The position numbers were made by a program, and so were the translations under genes. This document shows positions 36,987 through 44,861 of a stretch of 64,000 bases of DNA, piece by piece (within the stretch, counting starts at the first letter, position 1; each line of letters opens with the position of its first letter). The stretch lies in the NCBI RefSeq assembly GCF_005222755.1, contig NZ_STGD01000013.1:124001-188000 (forward strand). Reading direction: 5' to 3'. The DNA is from Roseomonas sp. HF4 (GTDB lineage: Bacteria; Pseudomonadota; Alphaproteobacteria; Acetobacterales; Acetobacteraceae). The notes below the pieces were generated by a model. The model had not been told where the DNA came from, searched no databases, and saw only the letters and a list, made by a program, of their open reading frames with translations.

Positions 36987-38745
36987 CCTTCCGTCCTTCC
37001 TGACCACGCCGCCGCGCTGCCTGTTCTTCACCGGCAAGGGCGGGGTGGGAAAGACCTCGATCGCCTGCGCCGCGGCGATCGCGCTGGCCGAGGCCGGCAA
37101 GCGCGTCCTGCTGATCAGCACCGATCCGGCGTCCAATCTCGATGAGATGCTGGGCGTCGCACTGTCCGACGCCCCTCGGCCAGTGCCCGGTGTCGCCGGC
37201 CTCGAGGCGATGAACATCGACCCCGAGGCCGCGGCCGAGGCCTATCGCGCCCGCGTGCTGGCCCAGATCGAAAGCGCGACCGAGACCGAGCGCGCGACGG
37301 TACGCGAACAGCTCTCCGGCGCCTGTACCACGGAGGTCGCGGCCTTCGACGAGTTCGCCGCCCTGCTCGCCGGCGGCGCGCCCGGATTCGACCATGTCCT
37401 GTTCGACACGGCGCCGACCGGGCACACGCTGCGGCTGCTGAGCCTGCCGGCCGCCTGGACGGGCTTCCTCGAGGCGAACGAAGCCGGCGCCTCCTGCCTC
37501 GGCCCGCATTCGGGGTTGAAGACGCAGGAGCAGCGCTTCCGCGCGGCGATGGAGGCGCTTGGGGATGCCGGGACGACCAAGATCGTCCTCGTGACCCGGC
37601 CGGACCGCGCCGCACTGGCCGAAGCGGCGCGTAGCGCGGGCGAACTCGCAGCACTCGGCCTTGCCAACCAGACGCTCGTGGTCAACGGCGTCTTCCGCGC
37701 CAGCCAGGCGGACGACCCAGTGGCTCAGTCGATCGAGCAGAGCGGTCAGGCAGCCCTCGCGGAGATGCCTGAGGCTCTGCGCAGACTGCCGCGCGACGAG
37801 GTTCCGCTGCGCGGCTTCGACATGGTCGGCCTGCCGGCCCTGCGCGCGCTGCTGCGGCCGGAATCGGAGCCGGCTGGCGTCGCGGCGCCGCCCAGCGCCT
37901 TGGCGATGCCGTCCGTGCCCGGCCTGGATGCGCTGGTGGATGGTCTCGTCGCGCGCGGGCATGGCCTTGTGATGGTCATGGGCAAGGGCGGCGTCGGCAA
38001 GACCACGATCGCCGCGGCGGTGGCGATCGGCCTGGTGGCGCGCGGGCACGCGGTGCACCTCAGCACCACCGATCCAGCGGCGCATCTCGCGATGACGCTC
38101 GGCGGCGAGATGCCGAACCTGCGCGTCGACCGCATCGACCCGAAGGTCGAGACCGAGCGCTACGTCGCCAAGATCATGGACAGCCGCGGCCGTGACCTCG
38201 ACGAGGCAGGACGCGCCTTGCTGCGAGAGGACCTGCGTTCCCCCTGCACCGAGGAAGTGGCGGTCTTTCACGCCTTCTCCCGCGTCGTCGCCGAGGCGCG
38301 CAGCAGTTTCGTAGTGCTGGACACGGCCCCTACCGGCCATACGCTGCTGCTGATGGACGCCACCGGCGCGTATCACCGCCAGATGACGCGCAACCTCGAC
38401 CCGGGCAATGGCAGCAAGGGGCGCATCGTCACGCCGCTGATGCGCCTGCAGGACCCTGAGCACACCCAGGTCCTGCTGGTGACGCTGCCCGAGACGACGC
38501 CGGTGTCGGAGGCGGCGGCACTGCAGGAGGATCTGCGCCGCGCCGGCATCGAGCCCCATGCCTGGGTGGTCAACCGTGCCCTGTCCGGCAGCGGCGCGGC
38601 GGATCCGCTGCTGCGCCAGCGCATGGCGGGCGAGGCAGCGCAGATCGACCGGCTGAAGGCCGGCCTCGCTCAGCGGCTCTTCCTCCTACCGTGGCAGGCG
38701 GAAGCGCCGGTGGGCCTGCCGGCGCTGCGGAAGCTCGCCGCGTAG
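36979..38745 (+). CDS. arsA: Arsenite-transporting ATPase ArsA (two-domain)
   Basis: Cytoplasmic anion-stimulated ATPase, 588 residues from GTG 36979, equal to the classic two-domain ArsA. A1: GKGGVGKTS (residues 19-27), DTAPTGHTLRLL. A2: GKGGVGKTT about residue 335, DTAPTGHTLLLM. The three metalloid-binding cysteines are visible in SGACTTEVA, NEAGASCLG and RSPCTEEVA. ArsA normally energises ArsB, but no arsB is present; the only membrane partner here is the ArsP-type permease downstream. An alternative in-frame start at 36724 would lie inside the CMD gene and is rejected. Confidence 0.93.
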   Translation: MADLPSFLTTPPRCLFFTGKGGVGKTSIACAAAIALAEAGKRVLLISTDPASNLDEMLGVALSDAPRPVPGVAGLEAMNIDPEAAAEAYRARVLAQIESATETERATVREQLSGACTTEVAAFDEFAALLAGGAPGFDHVLFDTAPTGHTLRLLSLPAAWTGFLEANEAGASCLGPHSGLKTQEQRFRAAMEALGDAGTTKIVLVTRPDRAALAEAARSAGELAALGLANQTLVVNGVFRASQADDPVAQSIEQSGQAALAEMPEALRRLPRDEVPLRGFDMVGLPALRALLRPESEPAGVAAPPSALAMPSVPGLDALVDGLVARGHGLVMVMGKGGVGKTTIAAAVAIGLVARGHAVHLSTTDPAAHLAMTLGGEMPNLRVDRIDPKVETERYVAKIMDSRGRDLDEAGRALLREDLRSPCTEEVAVFHAFSRVVAEARSSFVVLDTAPTGHTLLLMDATGAYHRQMTRNLDPGNGSKGRIVTPLMRLQDPEHTQVLLVTLPETTPVSEAAALQEDLRRAGIEPHAWVVNRALSGSGAADPLLRQRMAGEAAQIDRLKAGLAQRLFLLPWQAEAPVGLPALRKLAA

Positions 38746-38758
38746 CGCGTCGCGGGAT

Positions 38759-38798
38759 TGATATGCCGCAAGGCGCATATGCGCCCGATGGCATATCA
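38759..38798. promoter_or_regulatory. Nested 40-base palindrome, probable ArsR operator
   Basis: Outer arms TGATATGCC (38759-38767) and GGCATATCA (38790-38798) form a perfect 9-base inverted repeat. Centred on the same point is the perfect palindrome GGCGCATATGCGCC (38772-38785). It lies in the 60-base gap between arsA and arsR, 7 bases before the arsR start, and matches the ATATGC/GCATAT character of ArsR-type operators. Confidence 0.75.
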
Positions 38799-38805
38799 GG
38801 TCGGC

Positions 38806-39102
38806 ATGACAGATCCGGTGACGCTGCTCGCCGCCCTTGCTGACCCGACCCGCCTTGCCGCCCTGCGCCTGTTGCGCGACGGGCAGGAACACTGCGTCTG
38901 CGAGATGGTCGCGCGCCTCGGCGCCACGCAGTCGCGCATGTCGCGCCACATGGCGACGCTGCGCGCGGCCGGGCTGGTGACCGACCGGCGCGACGCGCAA
39001 TGGGTTCGCTACCGGCTGAACCCGGCTCTGCCCGGCTCGGTACGCAGCCTGCTCGACGCAGCGCTCGACCTGCCCGCCCAAGCCGAAAGGACTGCCGCAT
39101 GA
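38806..39102 (+). CDS. arsR: ArsR-family metalloregulator
   Basis: 98 residues from ATG 38806 (MTDPVTLLAALADPTRLAAL). An upstream in-frame Met falls within the palindromic operator and is less likely. The recognition region holds EHCVCEMVARLGATQSRMSR, with Cys-Val-Cys at the alpha-3 site where As(III)/Sb(III) binds in E. coli ArsR, followed by winged-helix VTDRRDAQWVRYRL. Binding of arsenite releases it from DNA. It starts a coupled set arsR-permease-thioredoxin-CDF. Confidence 0.9.
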   Translation: MTDPVTLLAALADPTRLAALRLLRDGQEHCVCEMVARLGATQSRMSRHMATLRAAGLVTDRRDAQWVRYRLNPALPGSVRSLLDAALDLPAQAERTAA

Positions 39103-40148
39103 GTGCCGCCGCCGGCGCGCCCCGCGCGCCCTCCGCGCTGCCCTGGATCGGCGGCACCGCCGCGGGGCTGGTGGCTTGGGCGTTGCTATACAGCCAGCTG
39201 ATCCCCTTCTCGGACTGGATGGTCTCGCTGCTGCCGGTCGAGCGGCATTCGCATCTCGGCGAGTCCATCGCGTTCTTCTTCTACGACGTACCGAAGGTGC
39301 TGCTGCTGCTGACGCTGGTGGTCTTCGCCATGGGCGTGGTGCGCAGCTTTTTCTCGCCCGAACGCACCCGCGCGATGCTGGCCGGGCGGCGCGAGGGCGT
39401 GGGGAATGCGATGGCCGCGTCGCTCGGCATCGTCACGCCCTTCTGTTCCTGCTCGGCTGTGCCGCTGTTCATCGGCTTCGTCTCGGCCGGCGTGCCGCTT
39501 GGCGTGACTTTTTCCTTCCTGATCGCGGCGCCGATGGTGAACGAGGTCGCGCTCGGCCTGCTCTTCGCGCTGCTCGGCTGGAAGGTGGCGCTGACCTATC
39601 TCGCCTTCGGTCTTGGCATCGCCATCGTCGCCGGATGGGTGATCGGCAGGCTGAAGCTGGAATCCTGGCTCGAGCCCTGGGTGCTGAAGATCCACGCCGG
39701 CGCCGTGGACCTTCCCGAAACCACCACCACCTGGCCCGACCGCATCCGCGCCGGGCTCGACGCCATGCGCGAGATCGTCGGCCGTGTCTGGTACTGGATC
39801 ATCGCCGGCATCGCCGCCGGCGCGCTGATCCATGGCTATGCGCCGGAGGATCTGCTGGCCTCGATCATGGGCAAGGACGCCTGGTGGTCGGTGCCCGCCG
39901 CCGTTGTCATCGGCATCCCGATGTATTCGAACGCCGCCGGCATCATCCCGGTGGTCGAGGCGCTGCTCGGCAAGGGCGCGGCGCTCGGCACCGTACTGGC
40001 CTTCATGATGAGCGTGATCGCGCTGTCGCTGCCGGAGATGATCATCCTGCGCAAGGTGCTGTCGCTGAAGCTGATCGCGGTCTTCGTCGCGGTGGTGGGC
40101 AGCGGCATCCTCGCCGTGGGGTTCCTGTTCAACCTGCTGTTCGCCTGA
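39099..40148 (+). CDS. Permease, ArsP/UPF0718 family
   Basis: Polytopic membrane protein, 349 residues, with about eight to ten spans. The signature IVTPFCSCSAVPLFIGFVSA holds the paired cysteines of ArsP, an exporter of trivalent organoarsenicals; the second repeat PMYSNAAGIIPVVEALLGKG also fits. The start overlaps arsR stop (ATGA). It could export methylarsenite or another soft metal/metalloid species. ArsP is not known to need ArsA, so whether the ATPase works with it is open. Confidence 0.87.
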   Translation: MSAAAGAPRAPSALPWIGGTAAGLVAWALLYSQLIPFSDWMVSLLPVERHSHLGESIAFFFYDVPKVLLLLTLVVFAMGVVRSFFSPERTRAMLAGRREGVGNAMAASLGIVTPFCSCSAVPLFIGFVSAGVPLGVTFSFLIAAPMVNEVALGLLFALLGWKVALTYLAFGLGIAIVAGWVIGRLKLESWLEPWVLKIHAGAVDLPETTTTWPDRIRAGLDAMREIVGRVWYWIIAGIAAGALIHGYAPEDLLASIMGKDAWWSVPAAVVIGIPMYSNAAGIIPVVEALLGKGAALGTVLAFMMSVIALSLPEMIILRKVLSLKLIAVFVAVVGSGILAVGFLFNLLFA

Positions 40149-40160
40149 GGAGGGCGCGTC

Positions 40161-40397
40161 ATGAAAGACGTGAAGGTTCTGGGGCCCGGCTGCAAGCGCT
40201 GCGACGCAGCGGTGCAGATGGTCAAGGACGCTGCCGCCGCGGCTGGCGTCGAAGTCGCGGTCAGCAAGGTCACCGACTACGCGGAGATCGCCGGCTACGG
40301 CATCGCCTCGACGCCGGGGATCGTGGTGGACGGCAAGGTCGTCCATGCGGGCGGCTTGCCGAAGGCCGACGACCTGGCGCGCTGGATCGCCACCTGA
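40161..40397 (+). CDS. Small thioredoxin-like protein (MTH895/TM0996 family)
   Basis: 78 residues with MKDVKVLGPGCKRCDAAVQM (CxxC as GCKRC) and the cis-Pro region IASTPGIVVDGKVVHAGGLP. These mini-thioredoxins often accompany UPF0718 permeases and probably deliver reducing power or metal to the permease or reduce arsenicals. It starts 12 bases after the permease and 8 bases before the CDF gene. Confidence 0.88.
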   Translation: MKDVKVLGPGCKRCDAAVQMVKDAAAAAGVEVAVSKVTDYAEIAGYGIASTPGIVVDGKVVHAGGLPKADDLARWIAT

Positions 40398-40405
40398 GCG
40401 CAGGC

Positions 40406-41323
40406 ATGTCCCACGACGATCACGGTCACGATCATCACCGTCACGCATCGCCCACGAACGGCGGGCTCGATGCGGCCTTCCGCTGGGGGGTCGGGCTCAA
40501 CTTCGGCTACACGCTGCTCGAGGCCACGGCGGGCTTCTGGTTCGGCTCGCTCGCGCTGCTCGCCGATGCCGCGCACAACCTCACCGACGTCGCCGGGCTG
40601 CTGATCGCCTGGGGTGCCGTAGCCGCGTCCCGCCTGCGGCCGAATGTGCGGCACACTTATGGGTTCGGGCGGGCGACGATCCTCGCGGCGCTGGCCAATG
40701 CGGTGGCGATCCTGCTCGGCGTCGGCGCCGTGATGTGGGAGGCCATCGGGCGTATGGCGTCGCCCCCCGACGTTGCCGGGCTACCGGTGCTGTTGGTTGC
40801 GACCGTCGGCATCGGCGTGAACATCGGCACCGCGCTGCTCTTCCGCGGCCATGGCGCGCACGACCTCAATGCACGCGGCGCCTATCTGCACATGACGGCG
40901 GATGCGGCCGTCTCGGTCGGCGTGATCGGCTCTGCGGCGGTGATCCTCGCGACCGGATGGTCGGTGTTGGATCCGCTCGCGGCGCTCGCGGTCAGCATTG
41001 TCATCGCGGTCACCGCGGCGCGCCTGCTGCGCGATGCGCTGCACCTCGCCATGGATGGCGTGCCGCCCGAGGTCGATGCAGAGGCGCTACGCGACTTCCT
41101 TGCCTCGCAGCCGGGTGTGGCAGAGGTGCACGATCTGCGCATTCGCGCACACAGCACGACCGTCAATGAGGTGACCGCGCATCTCGTCATGCCGGCGGGC
41201 CATCCAGGGGATGCGTTTCTCGCTGCCGTTTCGGCCGATCTCCGCGCGCGGTTCGGCATTGCTCGCGCGACAGTACAGGTGGAGCTTGGCGACGGCCCGA
41301 CCTGTCAGGCCGCCAAGGGCTGA
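40406..41323 (+). CDS. Cation diffusion facilitator (CzcD/ZitB-like metal exporter)
   Basis: Inner-membrane H+/metal antiporter, 305 residues. The N-terminus is His/Asp-rich (SHDDHGHDHHRHA), a metal-binding sensor tail. Span 2 carries ALLADAAHNLTDVAGLLIAW (transport-site HxxxD: LLADAAHNLTD), and span 5 LHMTADAAVSVGVIGSA (the second HxxxD). The C-terminal cytoplasmic domain (VHDLRIRAHSTTVNEVTAHL) dimerises. The usual substrate is Zn/Co/Cd. Last gene of the arsR-led operon; start at 40406 follows the thioredoxin gene closely. Confidence 0.92.
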   Translation: MSHDDHGHDHHRHASPTNGGLDAAFRWGVGLNFGYTLLEATAGFWFGSLALLADAAHNLTDVAGLLIAWGAVAASRLRPNVRHTYGFGRATILAALANAVAILLGVGAVMWEAIGRMASPPDVAGLPVLLVATVGIGVNIGTALLFRGHGAHDLNARGAYLHMTADAAVSVGVIGSAAVILATGWSVLDPLAALAVSIVIAVTAARLLRDALHLAMDGVPPEVDAEALRDFLASQPGVAEVHDLRIRAHSTTVNEVTAHLVMPAGHPGDAFLAAVSADLRARFGIARATVQVELGDGPTCQAAKG

Positions 41324-41329
41324 AACCTG

Positions 41330-41655
41330 CACTGCCAAGAAGGCCGCCCTCGCCGGCCTGGTCGGCATGGCGGATGGTCGGCGACACGAGGCCGGCCATG
41401 AGTTGCGGCCAGGCGAGCGATTGCCGCGCGGGGTGACTAGCGCTTCCGGTCCCCCGCCCGGGGAGGTTAGCGTGGTCGCATGGCGCCGAACAGCCAGCCG
41501 AGCGACCAGCCCGTGTCCGCGGCGATCGGCACGGCCAGCACCGCTGGCAGGTAGTCGGTCGAGCCCCAGGAGAGGATCTGCCCGAGCCCGATGCCGGAGA
41601 TCACCGCCAGGCTCGGGCGCTCGGCCGCCGCGGCGGCGGCCGGCAACACGCTCAC
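41330..41655 (-). pseudogene. MFS transporter, broken N-terminal remnant
   Basis: On the minus strand, VSVLPAAAAAAERPSLAVIS continues as GIGLGQILSWGSTDYLPAVL, then PIAADTGWSLGWLFGAM, the first span region of an MFS carrier, ending in an early stop at 41467. About 65 bases further a second frame reads LMAGLVSPTIRHADQAGEGG, the next conserved MFS segment (normally VSPxVGRxIDRxGGRP) in decayed form. The gene is thus truncated, frame-broken and dead. It begins 11 bases after the ArsO-like stop and would have been in its operon. Confidence 0.7.
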
Positions 41656-41665
41656 GCCCAATCCC

Positions 41666-43051
41666 TCAGCCGCAGCAGCCGCCGCTCTTGGGCGCTGGCG
41701 CCAAAGCCGGGCCGCAACAAGCGCCGGCGCTGACCGGCTCAGGCAGGGCCGCCGCCGAGGCGGGACCGCAGCAGGACGCAGTGGAGGTCGCCGCGCTGTG
41801 TACGGTCGAGCACACGCCCGTTTCGGGCAGCACGAGTTCCACGCGGCGCGCGGCCTCGACGTCGCCCGCCAGATAGGCGGCAATGGAGCGCACCTGCTCG
41901 TGGCCGGTCGCCAACAGGAAGGTCGGCGCGCGACCGTAGCTCTTCATGCCGGCGATGTAGAAGCCCGCCTCCGGGTGGCGGAGTTCCGCCTCGCCGTGTG
42001 GGCGCACCGTGCCACAGGAATGCAGGTTCGGGTCGATCAGTGGCGCGAGCGCCGGCGTCGCCTCCACCGCCGGGTCCAGGCCGAGCCGCACCTCACGCAG
42101 GAAGGAGAGGTCGGGGCGGAAGCCGGTGGCGACGATCAACCGGTCGGCCTGCACTGTCGTCGTGCGCGCCTCCTGCCGGCCGGTGACGGCGAGCTTGCCG
42201 TCGGCCTCGGTGATGCGGTCGATCAGGAAGGGCGCGAGGGCGGTCACGGCGCCGGTCTCGACCAGCGCCTGCGCGTGGGCGCCGAGCTCGCCGCGCTGCG
42301 CGAGCCCGTCCTTCGCGCCGCCGCCGAAGTTCACCGCGCCGAGTGGGCGGCGGAAGGCCCAGAGAATCCGCGTGCCCGGCGCCTCCTTCGCGAGCTCGGC
42401 CAGGTCCAGCACGGCGTTCATCGCCGAGTGCCCGGCGCCGACGACGAGCGTCGTCGCGCCCGTGTAGGCCGCGCGCTCGTCCCCGAGCACGTTAGGAATG
42501 CCGTAGGCGATGCGCGCGGCGTGCCACGTCTCACCTGGCGCGGGCATGCCGTGGCTCCCGGCGGGGTTAGGCGCATGCCAGGTGCCGGAGCAGTCGATCA
42601 CGGCGCGCGCCTCGATCACCCGCACGCCGCAGCAGGTCTCGATATGCACAACGAAGGGGGCCGCGCCGCGGCCGGCCCCGTCGTGCAGCCGCCCCAAGTC
42701 GCGGCGCGCGATGCCCACCACCTTCGAGCCGGTGCGGATGCGACCGCGCAGCGCCGCCGTCGCGGCCAGCGGGGCGAGGTAGTCGGTGACAAGCTCAAGG
42801 CCGGTCGGGTAGTGCGTGGGTTGGGGCGCAGACCATCCCTCGGCCTCGAGCAGTGCCCGCGCCGCGGCGTCGGTGTTGAACTCCCAGGGCGAGAACATGC
42901 GGACGTGGCCCCAGGCGCGGACCGCGTGACCGATGCCGGGCCCGGCCTCCAGCACCAAGGGCTCCAGGCCACGGGCGAGGAGCTGCGCGGCGGCGGCGAG
43001 GCCGACGGGGCCAGCGCCGATCACGACGACGGGCAGGCTGGGTTCGCTCAT
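41666..43051 (-). CDS. FAD/NAD(P)-binding oxidoreductase with Cys-rich tail (ArsO-like)
   Basis: Flavin-dependent monooxygenase-like protein, 461 residues, ATG 43051 after GGAGCC. FAD motif VVVIGAGPVGLAAAAQLLAR; substrate side GHVRMFSPWEFNTDAAAR; NAD(P) motif TLVVGAGHSAMNAVLDLAEL; ATGFRPDLSFL. The last 55 residues hold vicinal thiols ASCCGPA, GACCGPA and GGCCG plus a further Cys in TGVCST, a plausible metalloid-binding tail. Homologues travel with arsenic genes and are often called ArsO. Activity on an organoarsenical is inferred from context. It follows padR on the same strand, 61 bases away. Confidence 0.82.
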   Translation of the reverse strand: MSEPSLPVVVIGAGPVGLAAAAQLLARGLEPLVLEAGPGIGHAVRAWGHVRMFSPWEFNTDAAARALLEAEGWSAPQPTHYPTGLELVTDYLAPLAATAALRGRIRTGSKVVGIARRDLGRLHDGAGRGAAPFVVHIETCCGVRVIEARAVIDCSGTWHAPNPAGSHGMPAPGETWHAARIAYGIPNVLGDERAAYTGATTLVVGAGHSAMNAVLDLAELAKEAPGTRILWAFRRPLGAVNFGGGAKDGLAQRGELGAHAQALVETGAVTALAPFLIDRITEADGKLAVTGRQEARTTTVQADRLIVATGFRPDLSFLREVRLGLDPAVEATPALAPLIDPNLHSCGTVRPHGEAELRHPEAGFYIAGMKSYGRAPTFLLATGHEQVRSIAAYLAGDVEAARRVELVLPETGVCSTVHSAATSTASCCGPASAAALPEPVSAGACCGPALAPAPKSGGCCG

Positions 43052-43062
43052 GCGGAGGCTCC

Positions 43063-43086
43063 TTGATGCATAGAGGGGTGAGGTAT
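43063..43086 (+). repeat. 24-base repeat, copy 1 (candidate PadR operator)
   Basis: TTGATGCATAGAGGG-N3-AGGTAT on the plus strand, in the gap between padR and the ArsO-like gene. The same motif, with the same spacing, occurs on the minus strand at 43557-43580. The core ATGCAT is palindromic. Confidence 0.6.
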
Positions 43087-43112
43087 GTTGGCACGACAAG
43101 GCGCGGATCGGG

Positions 43113-43553
43113 TCACCTGCAGCACTCCCCGCCGGAGCGCCGCTCCGCCCGCGCGCCATCGGCGGCGGCAAAGGCGCGGCCGGTGTCCTGGAGTGCGGCG
43201 GTCGCCTCCATCCAGGCGTCCAGCGCGACGCGGAAGGCAGCGCGCCCGGCGTCGGTCAGCGCATAGACCCGGCGCTGGCGGCCGCCGACCACCTCCTCGG
43301 TCGCGGTGACGAAGCCGCCGGCCTCGAACTCGCGGAGTACGGGGTAGATCGTGCCCTCGGTGGGCGAGCAGCACCCGTTGGTGGTGCGCTCGACCAGGCG
43401 GGCGATGTCGTAGCCGTGCATCGGTCCATGGTGCAGGACGCGCAGAATGAAGAACTTGCTCAGGCCCATCTTGATGGTCCCCGCCCAATAGTCGCGGGAG
43501 GCATAGTCGACGCGGGGTGCGGGAGCAGGACGGAGGACCTTCATGGTAATCAT
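43113..43553 (-). CDS. PadR-family transcriptional regulator with vicinal cysteines
   Basis: 146 residues from ATG 43553 (a second Met at 43544 is possible). The winged helix reads MGLSKFFILRVLHHGPMHGY, then DIARLVERTTNGCCSPTEGT and IYPVLREFEAGGFV. The Cys-Cys pair sits just before the Pro-Thr-Glu-Gly-Thr recognition helix, where PadR proteins usually have LSPGTLYP. A second pair closes the protein (GGECCR). Next to an arsenical-type flavoprotein with Cys-Cys repeats, this suggests metalloid sensing through dithiols. It is followed by the ArsO-like gene, which it presumably controls. Confidence 0.82.
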   Translation of the reverse strand: MITMKVLRPAPAPRVDYASRDYWAGTIKMGLSKFFILRVLHHGPMHGYDIARLVERTTNGCCSPTEGTIYPVLREFEAGGFVTATEEVVGGRQRRVYALTDAGRAAFRVALDAWMEATAALQDTGRAFAAADGARAERRSGGECCR

Positions 43554-43556
43554 CGT

Positions 43557-43580
43557 ATACCTTGACCCTCTATGCATCAA
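43557..43580 (-). repeat. 24-base repeat, copy 2 (candidate PadR operator)
   Basis: Minus-strand TTGATGCATAGAGGG-N3-AGGTAT, ending three bases before the padR start. Together with copy 1 it flanks padR in inverted orientation, as expected for an autoregulated repressor. Confidence 0.6.
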
Positions 43581-43805
43581 GCTCTAAGGCGAAGTGGTGA
43601 TGCGCACGCGGGATGGCTGTCGGGTGCCACCGTGAGCACGCGGCGGCGGCACCAAGGTCACCGGAGCGCCCGCGCCACCGCCTTGATCAGCGTGAGGTCC
43701 TGCCAGCGCTCCAGCGCCAGCACGCCGGGGGTGACATGGCCTTCCGCCCGCCGCGCGGCTTTACACGGAGCGGGATGACCACGGTCAGGGTCTGCGCCGC
43801 GTCGC

Positions 43806-44084
43806 TCACGCCGGGGCCCTCCCGGCCTCGGGTGCGTGGGCGGCGAGGTCACGCACCAGGCTGCCGAGCCCGTCCAGCCGCAACCGCACCACGGCGCCCT
43901 CTGCTTGGATGTCGACCCGGTCCACCAGCAGCCGCACGATACGCGCCCGCTCGGCGGGGAAAAGCTCGTCCCACAACGGCTCGATCCGCTCCAGCGCCAG
44001 CAGCACCTCCTGCTCGGTGACGTCCGGCGCCGTTCTGCGCGCGGCCCGCCAGGTGCCGACCACCATCTCCGGCTGGCGCAGCAG
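43806..44084 (-). pseudogene. Large serine recombinase, C-terminal fragment
   Basis: About 90 residues (LLRQPEMVVGTWRAARRTAP, then LERIEPLWDELFPAERARIV, RLLVDRVDIQAEGAVVRLRL, DGLGSLVRDLAAH) match the C-terminal end of phage-type serine recombinases common in Acetobacteraceae. The catalytic resolvase domain and zinc ribbon are absent; upstream the strand turns into capsid debris. The 225 bases between padR and this fragment hold nothing recognisable. Confidence 0.75.
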
Positions 44085-44094
44085 CGTGCCGGTG

Positions 44095-44470
44095 TTCGCC
44101 ACTGGCGCCGCGCGCGCCATCAAGGCTGGCACTGGCACGGTGCTCGATACCTCGACCATCGGCGACGGCCGCACCGCCATCATGACGCAGCGCACCCTGG
44201 ACGGCCCGCCGATCTCCATGGGCCAGACCATGCGCCGGCTGGTCGGGTCGAACCTCGAGATCGCCGCACTGCAGGCGACCGTTGTCGTGCAGGCGAGCGA
44301 GACCGGCAAGGCGAATGTCTTCGCCGGCTTCGTGCGGCCAATCATCGCGCCGCTGATTGCGGCGAACCGCTGGTACCTGTCCTTCGACCCGGTCGCGGCA
44401 CCGGTCTATGTCTACGGCGACCTCAACGGCGTCGAGGGGCCGCAGGTCACCACCGGGCCGGCGCTGCACC
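44095..44470 (+). pseudogene. Phage major capsid protein, C-terminal fragment
   Basis: Plus-strand segment GTGTVLDTSTIGDGRTAIMT, then SMGQTMRRLVGSNLEIAALQ, NVFAGFVRPIIAPLIAANRW and YLSFDPVAAPVYVYGDLNGV-EGPQV. It resembles the end of the prohead-protease/major-capsid fusion proteins of alphaproteobacterial prophages (the RWYLxxDPxxxPxxxYxxLxGxEGPQ pattern). Neither a start nor the last domain remains. Family identity is from memory of the pattern and is moderate. Confidence 0.5.
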
Positions 44471-44484
44471 CCAAGCCAGGCCGC

Positions 44485-44861
44485 CCGGCTACACCCCCAC
44501 CGAGAAGGACTGCGCCACCGTCAAGACGATGTCCGCCTTCGGCATCCCCGACTACGAGATCACCCGCGTGCTCGCCATCGACCCCAAGACGCTGCGCAAG
44601 CACTTCTGGACCGAACTCGAGGTTGGCCATGTCGAGGCCAATGCCAAGGTCGCCGCCTCCCTGTTCAAGAAGGCGACCGGTGATGGCCGCGAGGCGGTGG
44701 TGGCTGCGATCTTCTGGCTGAAGTGCCGCGCCGGCTGGCGCGAGTGGCCGGCCATCGACGATCTCGGCATGAAGGAGCAGCGCGCACTCGAAGCGGAGAC
44801 CGCCGAGCGCGGCACCTTCTTGGAGAGCCTGCTCGAACCGGCGAGCAGCCGACCTCAGTGA
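44485..44861 (+). pseudogene. Phage helix-turn-helix packaging-region protein, N-terminally truncated
   Basis: Reads GYTPTEKDCATVKTMSAFGI, then PDYEITRVLAIDPKTLRKHF, ANAKVAASLFKKATGDGREA and VVAAIFWLKCRAGWREW. This is the small HTH protein that usually precedes terminase in Acetobacteraceae prophages (small-terminase-like). No start codon precedes the homology; it is fused to capsid debris. The first Met (44528) would give a 110-residue protein, so expression is not excluded. Confidence 0.65.

Noticed and set aside
36850..38559. 569-residue minus-strand frame opposite arsA
   Set aside because: It is a shadow of the arsA codon pattern, His/Arg/Gly-rich without domains.
41467..41883. 138-residue minus-strand frame as a gene
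   Set aside because: Only its last 60 residues resemble MFS; the first part is antisense-frame noise over the flavoprotein tail, so only a pseudogene is reported.
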